Shown one piece after another: positions 35,299 through 44,565 of a stretch of DNA of 64,000 nt; positions within the stretch are counted from its first letter, which is position 1; every line of letters begins with the position of its first letter. The stretch is from Haloechinothrix aidingensis. Lineage in GTDB: Bacteria; Actinomycetota; Actinomycetes; Mycobacteriales; Pseudonocardiaceae. The position numbers and the translations under genes were made by a program. The notes under the pieces are model-generated. The model did no database searches. It was not told the DNA's origin and saw only the letters and a list, made by a program, of their open reading frames with translations. The DNA is taken from NCBI RefSeq assembly GCF_013450155.1, contig NZ_JACCKD010000004.1, forward strand, positions 62,001-126,000. The letters are read 5' to 3'.

Positions 35299-35703
35299 GT
35301 GAAATACTACGATGAAGTAATGCCGCAACTGGTCGACGACGCACGGAACGGTGACGTAGATCCCCCGCAACATTCCCGTTCCCGGTCCGCGCCGACACCC
35401 GCGCCGGTGCATCCCATGAGTACCCTGACGGATGCGGGCGAGCTGCTCCGTGCGCTCGCCGCCCCGGTCCGGATCGCGATCGTACTGCAGCTTCGGTTCG
35501 GTGAGCGGTGTGTACACGAGCTCGTCGAAGCGCTCGGGGTGACCCAACCGCTGATCAGCCAACACTTGCGGGTGCTCAAGTCGGCCCGCGTGGTACACGG
35601 CGAACGCCGTGGCCGCGAGGTCGTCTACCGGCTGGCTGACGATCACCTCGCACATATCGTGGTCGACGCCGTCGCCCACGTCAGTGAGACGGAGGATCGG
35701 TGA
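35299..35703 (+). CDS. smtB: ArsR/SmtB-family zinc-sensing repressor
   Basis: 134 aa if the GTG at 35299 is used; the first ~40 residues are variable and the start is uncertain (ATG 35320 or 35416 possible). The winged helix is at residues 45-115 (LLRALAAPVRIAIVLQLRFG, VTQPLISQHLRVLKSARVV). The last helix has D-x-H-x10-H-x2-E (DDHLAHIVVDAVAHVSE), the alpha-5 zinc site of SmtB. It should release DNA when zinc is plentiful, and in mycobacteria it controls itself and the following zur gene. Confidence 0.88.
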   Translation: MKYYDEVMPQLVDDARNGDVDPPQHSRSRSAPTPAPVHPMSTLTDAGELLRALAAPVRIAIVLQLRFGERCVHELVEALGVTQPLISQHLRVLKSARVVHGERRGREVVYRLADDHLAHIVVDAVAHVSETEDR

Positions 35704-35772
35704 GTCCTGCCGCGCAGCGCGCGGTGACGCCGGTCCGGGAATCGAAACCAGGCACGAGGAGGACCAGCGGCG

Positions 35773-36192
35773 ATGGCACAGTCGGTTCAGCAGTCGACCC
35801 CGGTACCTGGTCGTCGCTCCACCCGGCAGCGCACGGCCGTCGTCGAGCTGCTCAGTGAGATCGACGACTTCCGTTCCGCGCAGGAGCTGCACGACGAGCT
35901 GCGCAGGCGGGGCGAGGGGATCGGGCTGACGACGGTGTACCGGACGTTGCAGTCGCTGTCCGAGGCCGGTGTGATCGACGTGCTACGCACCGGGGCGGGA
36001 GAGGCGCTGTACCGGCGCTGCTCGGACCATCATCACCACCACCTCGTGTGCCGCGCGTGCGGCTACACCGTCGAGATCGAAGGGCCCACGGTCGAGCGCT
36101 GGGCGAACTCGGTGGCCGCGCAGAACGGGTTCTCCGACATCAACCACACCATCGAGCTCGTCGGCACCTGCTCCGGCTGCGCGGTGTCCTGA
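35773..36192 (+). CDS. zur: Fur-family zinc uptake regulator
   Basis: 139 aa. N-terminal winged helix (RRSTRQRTAVVELLSEIDDF, LTTVYRTLQSLSEAGVIDVL), a metal site HHHHHLVCRACG near residue 80, and a C-terminal CSGC motif that completes the structural CxxC...CxxC zinc site. The order smtB-zur and the vicinity of glyS match FurB/Zur of mycobacteria. It represses zinc uptake and alternative ribosomal protein genes when zinc is bound (family knowledge). AGGAGG precedes the ATG. Confidence 0.92.
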   Translation: MAQSVQQSTPVPGRRSTRQRTAVVELLSEIDDFRSAQELHDELRRRGEGIGLTTVYRTLQSLSEAGVIDVLRTGAGEALYRRCSDHHHHHLVCRACGYTVEIEGPTVERWANSVAAQNGFSDINHTIELVGTCSGCAVS

Positions 36193-36252
36193 GACAACCC
36201 GCCCGCTTGCCATCCCGGTGCAGCGGGCCGGCATGCGGCGCGGCAGGGGCCC

Positions 36253-36687
36253 TCAACCCTGCTCGGACGCCTCCGGTGACTGCTCGAGGAAGTCCGTACG
36301 CAGCTGGGACGCCGTGGAGACCACGAGCATCAGCAACGTCCCGAGCGGAGACGGATCCATCCCCTCTGCGGGGAACGCGTAGCGCAGCGTCAAGTCGACC
36401 CCGGTCTCGGTGTGCACCACACCGAGCGTGCCGAACAGCCCCTGGCCCGCCCGTTCGGCGGCCGCGGCCGCGAGTGCGGGGTCGTCCGGAAGGTCCCACG
36501 CGACGACACACGTCAGGCTCAGCACGGTCAGCCCGTCCGCCAGCCGGATAGCCTGGACGGCACAGGGCACGTCGGCATGCGAGAACGTGAGCGCACCGTC
36601 GTCGTCGACGTGCACCTCCATGTAGCGTTCCAGCGCCGCACGCGCGCTGGCCAGTAACGATGCGGTATCCGCGGCCTCGGTACTCAT
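36253..36687 (-). CDS. YbjN/type III chaperone-like domain protein
   Basis: 144 aa from ATG 36687, eight bases after the uppS stop. The fold pattern (ALERYMEVHVDDDGALTFSH, VLSLTCVVAWDLPDD, LGVVHTETGVDLTLRYAFP, LLMLVVSTASQL) is that of YbjN-like small alpha/beta proteins, often annotated as type III secretion chaperone fold. It is not evidence of a secretion system. Function unknown; likely cotranscribed with uppS. Confidence 0.7.
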   Translation of the reverse strand: MSTEAADTASLLASARAALERYMEVHVDDDGALTFSHADVPCAVQAIRLADGLTVLSLTCVVAWDLPDDPALAAAAAERAGQGLFGTLGVVHTETGVDLTLRYAFPAEGMDPSPLGTLLMLVVSTASQLRTDFLEQSPEASEQG

Positions 36688-36694
36688 GCGGTCG

Positions 36695-37567
36695 TCATGA
36701 CTCCTTTCCCCGTGCATCTGGCTGCACGTCGTCCCGTGCCGATCCGAACCGCCTGTCGCGCTTGGCGAACTCGAGGCAGGCCTCCCACAGGTGCCGGCGA
36801 TCGAAGTCCGGGAACAAGGTGTCCTGGAAAACGAACTCGGCGTAGGCGGACTCCCAGAGCAGGAAGTTCGATGTCCGCCGCTCCCCCGAAGGGCGGAGGA
36901 ACAGGTCGACATCCGGCATCTCGGGTTGATACAGGTACCTGGCGATCGTGCGCTCGGTGACCCTGGCCGGGTTGATCTCGCCGTTCGCGGCGGCCGTGGC
37001 GATCCGCCGGACGGCGTCGGCGATCTCGGCTCGGCCGCCGTAGTTGACGCACATCGTCATGTTCAGCCGGTCGTTGGCCGCTGTCTTGTCCTCGGCCGCG
37101 CGCAGTTCCTTGATCACGCTGCGCCACAGCTTCGGGCTGCGGCCCGCCCAGCGGATCCGCACGCCGATGGAGTCGAGGTAGTCGACCTGGCGGCGGATGG
37201 TATCCCTGTTGAACCCCATCAGGAAGCGCACCTCCTCGGGACTGCGCTTCCAGTTCTCCGTGGAGAAGGCATACACCGACAGCCATTTGACGCCGAGCTC
37301 GACCGCGCCAGCGGCGACGTCGATCATCACCGACTCGCCACGCTTGTGCCCCTCGATACGGGACAGGCCGCGCTCGTTGGCCCACCGACCGTTGCCGTCC
37401 ATCACCAGCGCCACGTGGTTGGGCACCAGCTCGGCGGGGATCTCCGGGGGCCGTGCTCCGGACGGGTGAGGCTCGGGCTCCCGCACGTCGCCCACCGGGC
37501 GCGCCGCGCTCCCCTGCTTGCGCCGCACATCCACCTCCGCTGATGTCGCTGACACGTACCGCGCCAC
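36695..37567 (-). CDS. uppS: Isoprenyl diphosphate synthase (cis-prenyltransferase, decaprenyl-type)
   Basis: 290 aa from GTG 37567; GTG 37528 with GGAGG just upstream is an alternative. Signature [18 protein letters not shown] near residue 52, [26 protein letters not shown] near 100, and the late [20 protein letters not shown] near 222. It condenses isopentenyl diphosphate in cis to make the lipid carrier for peptidoglycan and wall polymers. It follows recO after six bases, as in other actinomycetes (Rv2361c-Rv2362c). Confidence 0.93.
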   Translation of the reverse strand: MARYVSATSAEVDVRRKQGSAARPVGDVREPEPHPSGARPPEIPAELVPNHVALVMDGNGRWANERGLSRIEGHKRGESVMIDVAAGAVELGVKWLSVYAFSTENWKRSPEEVRFLMGFNRDTIRRQVDYLDSIGVRIRWAGRSPKLWRSVIKELRAAEDKTAANDRLNMTMCVNYGGRAEIADAVRRIATAAANGEINPARVTERTIARYLYQPEMPDVDLFLRPSGERRTSNFLLWESAYAEFVFQDTLFPDFDRRHLWEACLEFAKRDRRFGSARDDVQPDARGKES

Positions 37568-37573
37568 CCCAAC

Positions 37574-38359
37574 CTACTCGGTGGCCGGCACGGTCCCGGG
37601 ACGTGTCTGCCCGTCGGAGTCCCGGCCACGACGTTCGACTAGGGGCAGCGAGCGAAGCTGCCGTTCCATGTGCCACTGCAGGTGCGCCGCGACGATGCCG
37701 TTGGCGTCCCGGCGCGCCCCCTGGCCGGACGCTTCGGCCACCTCCCAGTCGCCGTGCAGCAGGGCGACGAGCAGCGCCAGGGTCTCCGGGGAAGGGTGCA
37801 CCGCTCCGGCTGTCCGGCACCGCCCGCACATCATCCCGCCCGCCTGGACGCTGAACGCGGGATGGGTACCGGGTTCGCCGCAGCGAGCGCACTCGGTGAG
37901 CGCGGGCGCCCACCCGGCGAACGCCATCGCGCGCAGCAGGAAGGCATCGAGCACCAGAGACGCGTCCCGTTCCCCGCCTGCCAGCGCCCGCAGCGCGCCG
38001 AGCACGAGCAGGTACAGGCGCAGGACGGGTTCGCCTTCCTCGGACACCAGGCGGTCGGCGGTCTCGGTGATGGCGCTGGCCGTCGTGTAGCGCTGGTAGT
38101 CGCTGATCAACCCGGCCGCGACGGTGTCGACGGTCTGCACCTGGGTGATCACATCCAGGGTGCGTCCCGGGTAGAACTGGACATCGACGTGACCGAACGG
38201 CTCGAGGCGCGCGCCGAACCGCGAGGTGGTGCGGCGTACACCCTTGGCAACGGCACGGACCTTGCCGTGCTTCTTGGTCAGCAGGGTGATGATCCGGTCG
38301 GCCTCACCCAGCTTGTGTACCCGCAGCACCACACCGGTGTCGCGATACAGGCCAGCCAC
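37574..38359 (-). CDS. recO: DNA repair protein RecO
   Basis: 261 aa, GTG start. N-terminal OB fold (LYRDTGVVLRVHKLGEADRI, ITLLTKKHGKVRAVAKGVRR), a helical C-terminal domain and the zinc site CARCGEPG...CGRCR near residues 158-185. It loads RecA with RecR in recombinational repair. It is the first gene of a recO-uppS-YbjN unit. Confidence 0.93.
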   Translation of the reverse strand: MAGLYRDTGVVLRVHKLGEADRIITLLTKKHGKVRAVAKGVRRTTSRFGARLEPFGHVDVQFYPGRTLDVITQVQTVDTVAAGLISDYQRYTTASAITETADRLVSEEGEPVLRLYLLVLGALRALAGGERDASLVLDAFLLRAMAFAGWAPALTECARCGEPGTHPAFSVQAGGMMCGRCRTAGAVHPSPETLALLVALLHGDWEVAEASGQGARRDANGIVAAHLQWHMERQLRSLPLVERRGRDSDGQTRPGTVPATE

Positions 38360-38425
38360 CCCTCGATGATGTCACGTCCATCCACCGGCCCCGGCCCGGA
38401 CATCATCGGGGTCGCGACGGCAGGC

Positions 38426-39418
38426 TCACTTGGTGGCGATCGCGATGGTCTGCGCGGCCTTGTCGTGCCATCCCTGCCGGCGGGCGCTGTCGAACAGGGG
38501 GGACAGGTAGCACAGCAGGAGGTACATCCCGCCGATGAACGGGATGGCGTAGGGGCCGAACATCACGCCGCTGCGTCCCGCGGCCTTGCCTGCCCCCGGC
38601 ACCTGCCCCGTGGTGGCCAGCACGACCTTGACGCCGACGACCTGCTTGCCGAGGGTCTGCCCGCGAGGCCCGATCATCAGTGTCTCGTAGATCACGTAGG
38701 CGATCGCCATGAGTACCGGCATCAGCAGCATGAATCCCGCGAAACCGAACCCGCTGGTCTCGCCCCTGGCGATCTCGTCGGCACTCGGCGCCATGGCGAA
38801 CACGATGATCATCATCACGATCGTCATCGGCACACCGATGATCAGCCCGTCCAGGAGGCGGGCGAGGAAGCGATTCCCCAGGGAAGCCAGCTTGACCGGC
38901 ACACCGGTCGCCAGATGGGTGTACTCCCCCGGAGCGCCCGGCGGCATGCCGGGCGGGGCCGCGCCGTACGGAGGCTGCCCGTAGCCCCCCTGCTGCGCGT
39001 AAGGCTGGCCGTACGGATCACCGAACCCCGGCGGCTGCTGGCCCATCGGCGCGGGCTGGCCGCCGTAGGGGCCCTGCTGCGGCGGTCCGTACGGCGCCTG
39101 TGCCTGCCCGCCGAACGCGCCGGCAGGCGCCTGCCCGTGCGGCGGGAACCCGCCGGGCTGCTGGCCGGGCTGACCAGGAGCCTGCTGGCCGGGCATGGGC
39201 TGACCCGGCATGGGCTGGCCAGGAGCCTGCTGCCCCGGTGCCGGGAACCCACCGGAACCCGGCTGCCCCGGCATCGGTTGCCCCGGCGCGGGAACCCCGC
39301 CGGACGGTGGACCGTACTGCTGGCCGGCCGGCTGTCCCTGCTCGTAACCGTAGGGCTGGCCGCCGGGCTGTTCCTGGGGCGGCTGCTGGCCGGGTTGCGG
39401 CGGGTACGGTGTACTCAC
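38426..39418 (-). CDS. RDD-family membrane protein with Pro/Gly/Gln-rich N-terminus
   Basis: 330 aa from GTG 39418 with AGGGGA upstream. Residues 1-165 are low-complexity, with recurring PGQPMPGQ and QPYG units, and are probably disordered and cytoplasmic. The RDD domain (175-325) starts LASLGNRFLARLLDGLIIGV and has three hydrophobic helices and the conserved GPRGQTLGKQVVGVKVV. RDD proteins are ion or small-molecule transport-like, with unclear roles. It is transcribed away from era's 3' end; 39419-39635 holds only its upstream region. Confidence 0.85.
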   Translation of the reverse strand: MSTPYPPQPGQQPPQEQPGGQPYGYEQGQPAGQQYGPPSGGVPAPGQPMPGQPGSGGFPAPGQQAPGQPMPGQPMPGQQAPGQPGQQPGGFPPHGQAPAGAFGGQAQAPYGPPQQGPYGGQPAPMGQQPPGFGDPYGQPYAQQGGYGQPPYGAAPPGMPPGAPGEYTHLATGVPVKLASLGNRFLARLLDGLIIGVPMTIVMMIIVFAMAPSADEIARGETSGFGFAGFMLLMPVLMAIAYVIYETLMIGPRGQTLGKQVVGVKVVLATTGQVPGAGKAAGRSGVMFGPYAIPFIGGMYLLLCYLSPLFDSARRQGWHDKAAQTIAIATK

Positions 39419-39635
39419 GGAAAGTCCCCTCAAGATCGCGTCGTCGTTCGCGGGAATCCGGCGCGGTGTACCGGCTGCTCGGCGCCCGAGCGCTGTAACC
39501 CGACCGATTCCGGACCGATTCCGGATCCTCGCAGAAGCTCCCCAGCGCCGACCGGTCGGGTAAACCACGAGCCAGGTTAACCGGGAGACCGTACCCGTGC
39601 CACTCCGGGCTCCTCGCCCGGCGCGGCCTGCCGCG

Positions 39636-40544
39636 TCAGAAGCCCAGCCTGCGTAGCTGCTTGGCGTCGCGCTGCCAGTCCCGGGTGACCTTGACGTGCA
39701 GGTCAAGGTAGATCTTGCTGCCGAGCAGCGCCTCGATCTGCTGCCGGGCCTGCCTGCCGACCACCTTCAGGCGTTCGCCCTTGTGTCCCAGGATGATCCC
39801 CTTCTGGCTGGGGCGCTCGACGTGCACGACAGCGTAGACATCGAGGATGTCGTCCCGATCCGACCGGGGCAGCATCTCGTCGATGGTCACCGCGATCGAA
39901 TGGGGCAGCTCATCGCGCACCCCCTCCAGCGCCGCCTCCCTGATCAGCTCCGCGACCAGCGCCTGCTCGGGCTCTTCGGTCAGCTCACCGTCCGGGTAGA
40001 GCTGCGGCCCTTCGGGCAACCGCTGCACGAGGAGGTCGGCGAGCTCGCCGAGCTGGAACCCGTCCTGCGCGGAGATCGGGACCAGCTCGGCGAAGTCGAG
40101 CAACTGCTCCAGCGCGACGAGTTGCTTGGCGATCTGCTCTGGTTTGGCGAGGTCGGTCTTGGTCACGACCCCGATCACCGGCGTACGGCTCGCGACAGCA
40201 CGCAGCTCATCGGCGATGAACCGGTCCCCCGGGCCGATCTTCTCGTTCGCGGGAACGCAGAAACCGATCACGTCCACCTCGGCCCACGTGGTGTGCACGA
40301 CGTCGTTGAGCCGCTGGCCGAGCAGTGTCCGCGGCCGGTGCAGCCCCGGCGTGTCCACGAGGATCAGCTGCGCGTCCTCGCGGTGCACGATCCCCCTGAT
40401 GGCGTGCCGCGTCGTCTGCGGCTTACTCGAGGTGATCGCGACCTTGCTTCCCACGAGCGCGTTGGTCAGGGTGGACTTTCCGGCGTTCGGCCTCCCGACG
40501 AAGCAGGCGAACCCGGACCGGTGCTCGGCGGACGGCCCGGTCAC
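39636..40544 (-). CDS. era: GTPase Era
   Basis: 302 aa, GTG 40544. G1 GRPNAGKSTLTNAL near residue 17, G2 TTRHAIRGI, G3 DTPGLHRPR near 64, G4 TKTDLAKPEQ near 128 and the C-terminal KH domain GIILGHKGERLKVVGRQARQ near 250. It helps mature 16S rRNA and the 30S subunit. Its start overlaps the end of the cytidine-deaminase-like gene as GTGA. Confidence 0.94.
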   Translation of the reverse strand: MTGPSAEHRSGFACFVGRPNAGKSTLTNALVGSKVAITSSKPQTTRHAIRGIVHREDAQLILVDTPGLHRPRTLLGQRLNDVVHTTWAEVDVIGFCVPANEKIGPGDRFIADELRAVASRTPVIGVVTKTDLAKPEQIAKQLVALEQLLDFAELVPISAQDGFQLGELADLLVQRLPEGPQLYPDGELTEEPEQALVAELIREAALEGVRDELPHSIAVTIDEMLPRSDRDDILDVYAVVHVERPSQKGIILGHKGERLKVVGRQARQQIEALLGSKIYLDLHVKVTRDWQRDAKQLRRLGF

Positions 40545-40891
40545 CCGAGCACCTCGCGCACCTCGCCGGACGGTTCCGCCACCAGGATCGGCGCGTCACC
40601 GGAGAGATCGCGCACCACGCGCGTCGACGCCTCCGCCAGCTCGTCGGCCGCGGTCACCACCGCGGCCGCCTCCAGGCCTTCCGCCCCGCTCGAGATCGCC
40701 GTCGCCACGGCAACCTGCGCCGCTGTCGCGGTGAAGGACGGCAGCGAGACCTCGGCCGCGGCGTAGGTACGCCCGTCCGTGTCACGGACAGCCGCCCCTT
40801 CCGCCGCCTGGACACGAGCCCGCGCCGAACGCGCGAGCGTCACCAGCTTCGCGTCCTCGGGGTCGAGGTCGTTGTCGGATACCTGCGCCAT
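40541..40891 (-). CDS. Cytidine deaminase-like protein lacking catalytic residues
   Basis: 116 aa. The overall pattern (LVTLARSARARVQAAEGAAV, RTYAAAEVSLPSFTATAAQV, VATAISSGAEGLEAAAVV) matches the cytidine deaminase fold and the Rv2365c-type protein encoded beside era. However, the zinc and proton-shuttle motif C/H-A-E is absent (the site reads SLPSFTATAAQ) and the PCxxC motif is missing. It is therefore unlikely to deaminate cytidine. Conserved position between a CorC-type gene and era suggests a structural or regulatory role. Confidence 0.75.
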   Translation of the reverse strand: MAQVSDNDLDPEDAKLVTLARSARARVQAAEGAAVRDTDGRTYAAAEVSLPSFTATAAQVAVATAISSGAEGLEAAAVVTAADELAEASTRVVRDLSGDAPILVAEPSGEVREVLG

Positions 40892-40970
40892 GTCGCCTAC
40901 TCCTGTGTCGTGGTGGCCGGACACCCGGGTTCGTGACCGCCGTCCGTTCCGGTACCGCGGTCTACTGTGA

Positions 40971-42320
40971 TCACGCGTGGTCCACGGTCCGGTCGGCTCG
41001 CCCGTCCGCTGCCGGTTCGCGCGTGCCGTCGTGCCGTGACCGGTCGGGAATGTCAGGGCCCGGTCGCACGACGACCGACCTGATCCGCATGCGCCCGCGG
41101 CGGTCCTTGCCACCCTCCGCGCGCAACCGCAGGCCCGCGATCTCCGTCTCGGCCCCTGGCAGCGGGACCCGTCCCAGGCGCTGGGAGAGCAGGCCCACGA
41201 CCGTGTCGACGTCGTGCTCGGTGAGGTCGAGGCCGTACAGCTCGCCGAGCGTGTCCACGCCGAGCCTCGCGGAGACACGAGCCGACCCGTCGTCAAGGTA
41301 CTCGATCGGCGGGCGGTCCTCGGTGTCGGACTCGTCTGTGATCTCCCCGACGATCTCCTCCAGGATGTCCTCGATGGTGAGCAGCCCCGCCGTTCCGCCG
41401 TACTCGTCCACAGCGACGGCCATGTGGTTACGCGAGACCTGCATCTGTTTGAGCAAGCTGTCCAGCCGCTTCGAGTCCGGAACGAAGGTCGCCTCGTTCA
41501 TCAACTCCCCGAGCGGCGGCGGCGCGCCGCCCGCACCGTTCATCACGGCCTTCGCCAGGTCCTTGATGTTCACCAGCCCGATGATGTTGTCGACGCTCCC
41601 GTCGATCACCGGAATCCTGCTGTAGCCGGTACGCAGGGACAGTTCCAGGGCCTCGTCCGCGGTCCGCGCGCGCTCGATCCACACGATCTCGGTGCGCGGG
41701 ACCATGACCTCACGCGCCACCGTGTCACCGAGGTCGAACACGGAGTGGATCATCTCGCGCTCCCCCGTGCCGACCACGCCACGCTGCTGGGCGAGGTCGA
41801 CGAGCTCGCGGACCTCGACCTCGCTGGTGAACGGACCTTCGCGGAAGCCCCTTCCGGGCGTGATCGCGTTACCCAGCACGATGAGCAGCCTGCTCAGCGG
41901 GCCGAGGAGCAGGCCGAGCACCCGTACCGGGGCGGCAAGGGCCGCGCCGACCCCGTACGGGTGCTGCCTGCCGAGTGTGCGCGGGCCGACCCCGACAAGG
42001 ACGTAGCTGACCACGAGCATGGTCACCGCCGCTCCCGTCACCGCGAGCCACTCCGGGGCGATGCTGCGCAGTGCCACCACCGTCACGAGCACGGTCGCGG
42101 TCAGCTCGCACCCCAGCCGCAGCAGCAGGAGAAGGTTGATGTGCCTCCTGCGCTCGTCGACGAGCACGGCCAGATGGCGGGCCCCGCCACGCCCCGCGCG
42201 CACCAGATCCTGCACGCGTGCCCGGGACACGGTGCTCAGCGCGGCGTCGGCCGCGGCGAACACCCCGCCGGCGAGCACCAACACGACCGCCAGAACGACC
42301 AGCGCCGTGGAGTTCGTCAT
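40971..42320 (-). CDS. CNNM/CorC (HlyC) family transporter-like protein
   Basis: 449 aa. An N-terminal CNNM domain with three to four helices (residues 5-130) is followed by two CBS domains (VMVPRTEIVWIERARTADEA near 205; NHMAVAVDEYGGTAGLLTIE near 300, then DILEEIVGEI) and a C-terminal CorC/HlyC FAD-like domain (LYGLDLTEHDVDTVVGLL). This family handles magnesium or cobalt, or acts in membrane homeostasis. It follows ybeY after six bases, the arrangement Rv2366c-Rv2367c. Confidence 0.9.
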   Translation of the reverse strand: MTNSTALVVLAVVLVLAGGVFAAADAALSTVSRARVQDLVRAGRGGARHLAVLVDERRRHINLLLLLRLGCELTATVLVTVVALRSIAPEWLAVTGAAVTMLVVSYVLVGVGPRTLGRQHPYGVGAALAAPVRVLGLLLGPLSRLLIVLGNAITPGRGFREGPFTSEVEVRELVDLAQQRGVVGTGEREMIHSVFDLGDTVAREVMVPRTEIVWIERARTADEALELSLRTGYSRIPVIDGSVDNIIGLVNIKDLAKAVMNGAGGAPPPLGELMNEATFVPDSKRLDSLLKQMQVSRNHMAVAVDEYGGTAGLLTIEDILEEIVGEITDESDTEDRPPIEYLDDGSARVSARLGVDTLGELYGLDLTEHDVDTVVGLLSQRLGRVPLPGAETEIAGLRLRAEGGKDRRGRMRIRSVVVRPGPDIPDRSRHDGTREPAADGRADRTVDHA

Positions 42321-42326
42321 GACCCG

Positions 42327-42902
42327 TCAACTACCTCGATGCCGATCCGCGCCGTTCCCGTCATCCGACCGGGCAGGCTCGTCCAGTCCGACGGCCCCGA
42401 GCACCCTGTCATCCGCGTTGCGCCGTCTGCTGCGCCGCTCCGCATCGATCGCGGCATCGGTGAACTCGGACAGGATCCTGCGTTGCAGGCCGAACATCTC
42501 GCGTTCCTCTTCCGGCTCGGCATGGTCGTACCCGAGCAGGTGCAGAACCCCGTGCACGGTGAGCAGCCGCAACTCGTCGTCGAGCCGGTGCCCCGCCTCG
42601 CTCGCCTGCCCCGCGGCGAAGTCGGGGCACAACACGATGTCCCCGAGCAACGCCGAGCTCGCCTCAGCCGCGTCCGGCCGCCTGCCGTCGAGCTCGTCCA
42701 TCGGGAAGGCCATGACATCGGTCGGTCCCGGCAGGTCCATCCACTGCTGGTGCAGCTCCTCCATCGACTCCAGCGTCACCATCAGGACCGACAGCTCCGC
42801 CAGCGGGCTGACCTCCATCCGGTCCAGGGCGAAACGGGCGACGGAGACGATCGACTCCTCGTCGACGGCGACACCGGACTCGTTGACGATCTCGATACTC
42901 AT
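42327..42902 (-). CDS. ybeY: Endoribonuclease YbeY
   Basis: 191 aa from ATG 42902. The zinc site [11 protein letters not shown] (three His) is at residues 115-125, preceded by [13 protein letters not shown] and [14 protein letters not shown]. It is a ribonuclease needed for 16S rRNA 3' maturation and 70S quality control. The tail after residue 155 is longer than in E. coli. Overlap with phoH as ATGA. Confidence 0.93.
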   Translation of the reverse strand: MSIEIVNESGVAVDEESIVSVARFALDRMEVSPLAELSVLMVTLESMEELHQQWMDLPGPTDVMAFPMDELDGRRPDAAEASSALLGDIVLCPDFAAGQASEAGHRLDDELRLLTVHGVLHLLGYDHAEPEEEREMFGLQRRILSEFTDAAIDAERRSRRRNADDRVLGAVGLDEPARSDDGNGADRHRGS

Positions 42903-44002
42903 CACTGCCCCCCGTGCGTGCCGCCACCGTCGTGGCCGGCCTGCCACTTCTCGTAGGCGTCCACGATATCGGTGACCAGCCGGTGCCGCACGACATCCTC
43001 GCTGGTCAAGTTCGAGAAGTGCACGTCGTCGACCCCTTCGAGGATCTCCCGGACCACGCGCAGCCCGCTGCGCTGGCCGCCTGGCAGGTCGATCTGGGTG
43101 ATATCGCCGGTCACCACGATCTGGGAGCCGAACCCCAGCCGGGTCAGGAACATCTTCATCTGCTCCGGCGTGGTGTTCTGCGCCTCGTCGAGGATGATGA
43201 ACGCGTCGTTGAGCGTGCGCCCGCGCATGTATGCCAGCGGCGCGATCTCGATCGTGCCTGCCTGGATCAGCGCCGGGATGGTCTCGGGGTCGACCATGTC
43301 GTGCAGCGCGTCGTAGAGGGGCCGCAGGTACGGGTCGATCTTCTCGTACAGCGTTCCCGGCAGGTAACCCAGCCGCTCGCCCGCCTCGACGGCAGGCCGC
43401 GTCAGGATGATCCTGTTGACCTCCTTGGCCTGCAGGGACTGCACAGCCTTGGCCATCGCGAGGTAGGTCTTACCGGTGCCGGCAGGGCCGATACCGAAGA
43501 CCACGGTGTGGCCGGCGATCGCCTCGACGTAGTTCTTCTGGTTCAGTGTCTTCGGCCGGATCGTCCTGCCCCTGCGGGACAGGATGTTCATCCCCAGCAC
43601 GTCGGCCGGTGACTCGGCGGTCCCGGTCGTCAGCATCCCCACGGTGCGCCGCACAGCGTCGGGACCGACCTGCTGGCCGTTCGTCGCCATCGACACCAGC
43701 TCGGAGAAGACCTGCTCGGCGAAGGTCACGTCGGCGCGCGGCCCGGTCAGGGTGACCTCGTTCCCGCGGACGTGCACGTCCGCGGACAGCAGCTCCTCGA
43801 GCACGAGGAGGTTCTCGTCCCCGGAGCCCAGCAGGGTCAGGGTGGCGGCCGAAGGAATCGGGAACCGTGACTCGGCCGGCTCGGTCGTCGCCAAGCCCGA
43901 CGCGGTGTCCTGGGGTGGTTGCTCTCGGAAGTCGGAGCCCTCGGCTCCGTCGTGTGCGGTACCGGCCACGTGCCCTTCGGCCCTGCCTTCTGCAGTCGTC
44001 AC
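42902..44002 (-). CDS. phoH: PhoH-like ATPase
   Basis: 366 aa, GTG 44002. Walker [17 protein letters not shown] near residue 158, [16 protein letters not shown] near 182, Walker [20 protein letters not shown] near 250, and [19 protein letters not shown] near 276. The N-terminal ~50 residues are variable. PhoH proteins are predicted RNA helicase or ATPase partners of YbeY. The gene is coupled to ybeY. Confidence 0.92.
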   Translation of the reverse strand: MTTAEGRAEGHVAGTAHDGAEGSDFREQPPQDTASGLATTEPAESRFPIPSAATLTLLGSGDENLLVLEELLSADVHVRGNEVTLTGPRADVTFAEQVFSELVSMATNGQQVGPDAVRRTVGMLTTGTAESPADVLGMNILSRRGRTIRPKTLNQKNYVEAIAGHTVVFGIGPAGTGKTYLAMAKAVQSLQAKEVNRIILTRPAVEAGERLGYLPGTLYEKIDPYLRPLYDALHDMVDPETIPALIQAGTIEIAPLAYMRGRTLNDAFIILDEAQNTTPEQMKMFLTRLGFGSQIVVTGDITQIDLPGGQRSGLRVVREILEGVDDVHFSNLTSEDVVRHRLVTDIVDAYEKWQAGHDGGGTHGGQ

Positions 44003-44100
44003 TGCTCGTCGGTTGTTTCCACTGACACTTCGATGCTAGCCGCAATCCGCAGCTGTCCGCAGCCACGCCGGCCTGCCCCGGCCCTGGTGCGAGGCGGCGC

Positions 44101-44454
44101 TCACTTCGGGGGGCGCGCCTCCGGGCCGAGCGGGGAACCACCGAGCAGGTGCCCGTGCACATGGAAGACGGTCTGCCCGGCGTCTTCGCCGGTGTTGAAC
44201 GTCAGCCGGTAGCCGGCGTCGGCGACACCCTCCAGCTCGGCGACCCTCGCGGCGGTGTTGACCACGTCGGCCAGCAGCCCGGGGTCGGCCGCGGCCAGCT
44301 CGGCGACGTTGCGGTAGCGGGTCTTGGGCACCACGAGTACGTGCGTCGTCGCCCGCGGGTTGATGTCCCGGAAGGCGATCGTGGTATCGGTCTCGTGCAC
44401 GATGTCGGCCGGGACCTCGCGGTTGATGATGCGCTCGAAAAGCGTGTCACTCAT
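44101..44454 (-). CDS. HIT-family nucleotide-binding hydrolase
   Basis: 117 aa from ATG 44454. The histidine triad is HVHGHLLGG near residue 100 (H-x-H-x-H). The N-terminal TLFERIINREVPADIVHETD and AFRDINPRATTHVLVVPK are typical of HINT proteins, which hydrolyse nucleoside phosphoramidates. Located upstream of phoH in the same direction. A palindromic repeat lies 70 bases upstream. Confidence 0.92.
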   Translation of the reverse strand: MSDTLFERIINREVPADIVHETDTTIAFRDINPRATTHVLVVPKTRYRNVAELAAADPGLLADVVNTAARVAELEGVADAGYRLTFNTGEDAGQTVFHVHGHLLGGSPLGPEARPPK

Positions 44455-44522
44455 GGACGCGAGCGTATCGGCACGGCGCAGCATCCGCGCACGGTGGCAC
44501 CGGAGCCGTTCGGTGGAAGGTC

Positions 44523-44565
44523 GAATGACGCTGTCAGGCCTTCTCGTGGACGGAAAGCGTCATTC
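44523..44565. repeat. Long palindrome, copy 2
   Basis: GAATGACGCTGTC at 44523-44535 pairs with GAAAGCGTCATTC at 44553-44565 with one mismatch and a 17-nt loop. The right arm contains the stop codon of the acetyl-CoA-synthetase-like gene (minus strand), so the hairpin forms at the very end of that transcript and may terminate it. Same family as 27651 and 55441. Confidence 0.75.

Noticed and set aside
36253-36687. Type III secretion system component
   Set aside because: The YbjN/chaperone-like fold name is historical; no secretion genes are present and the context is uppS-recO.
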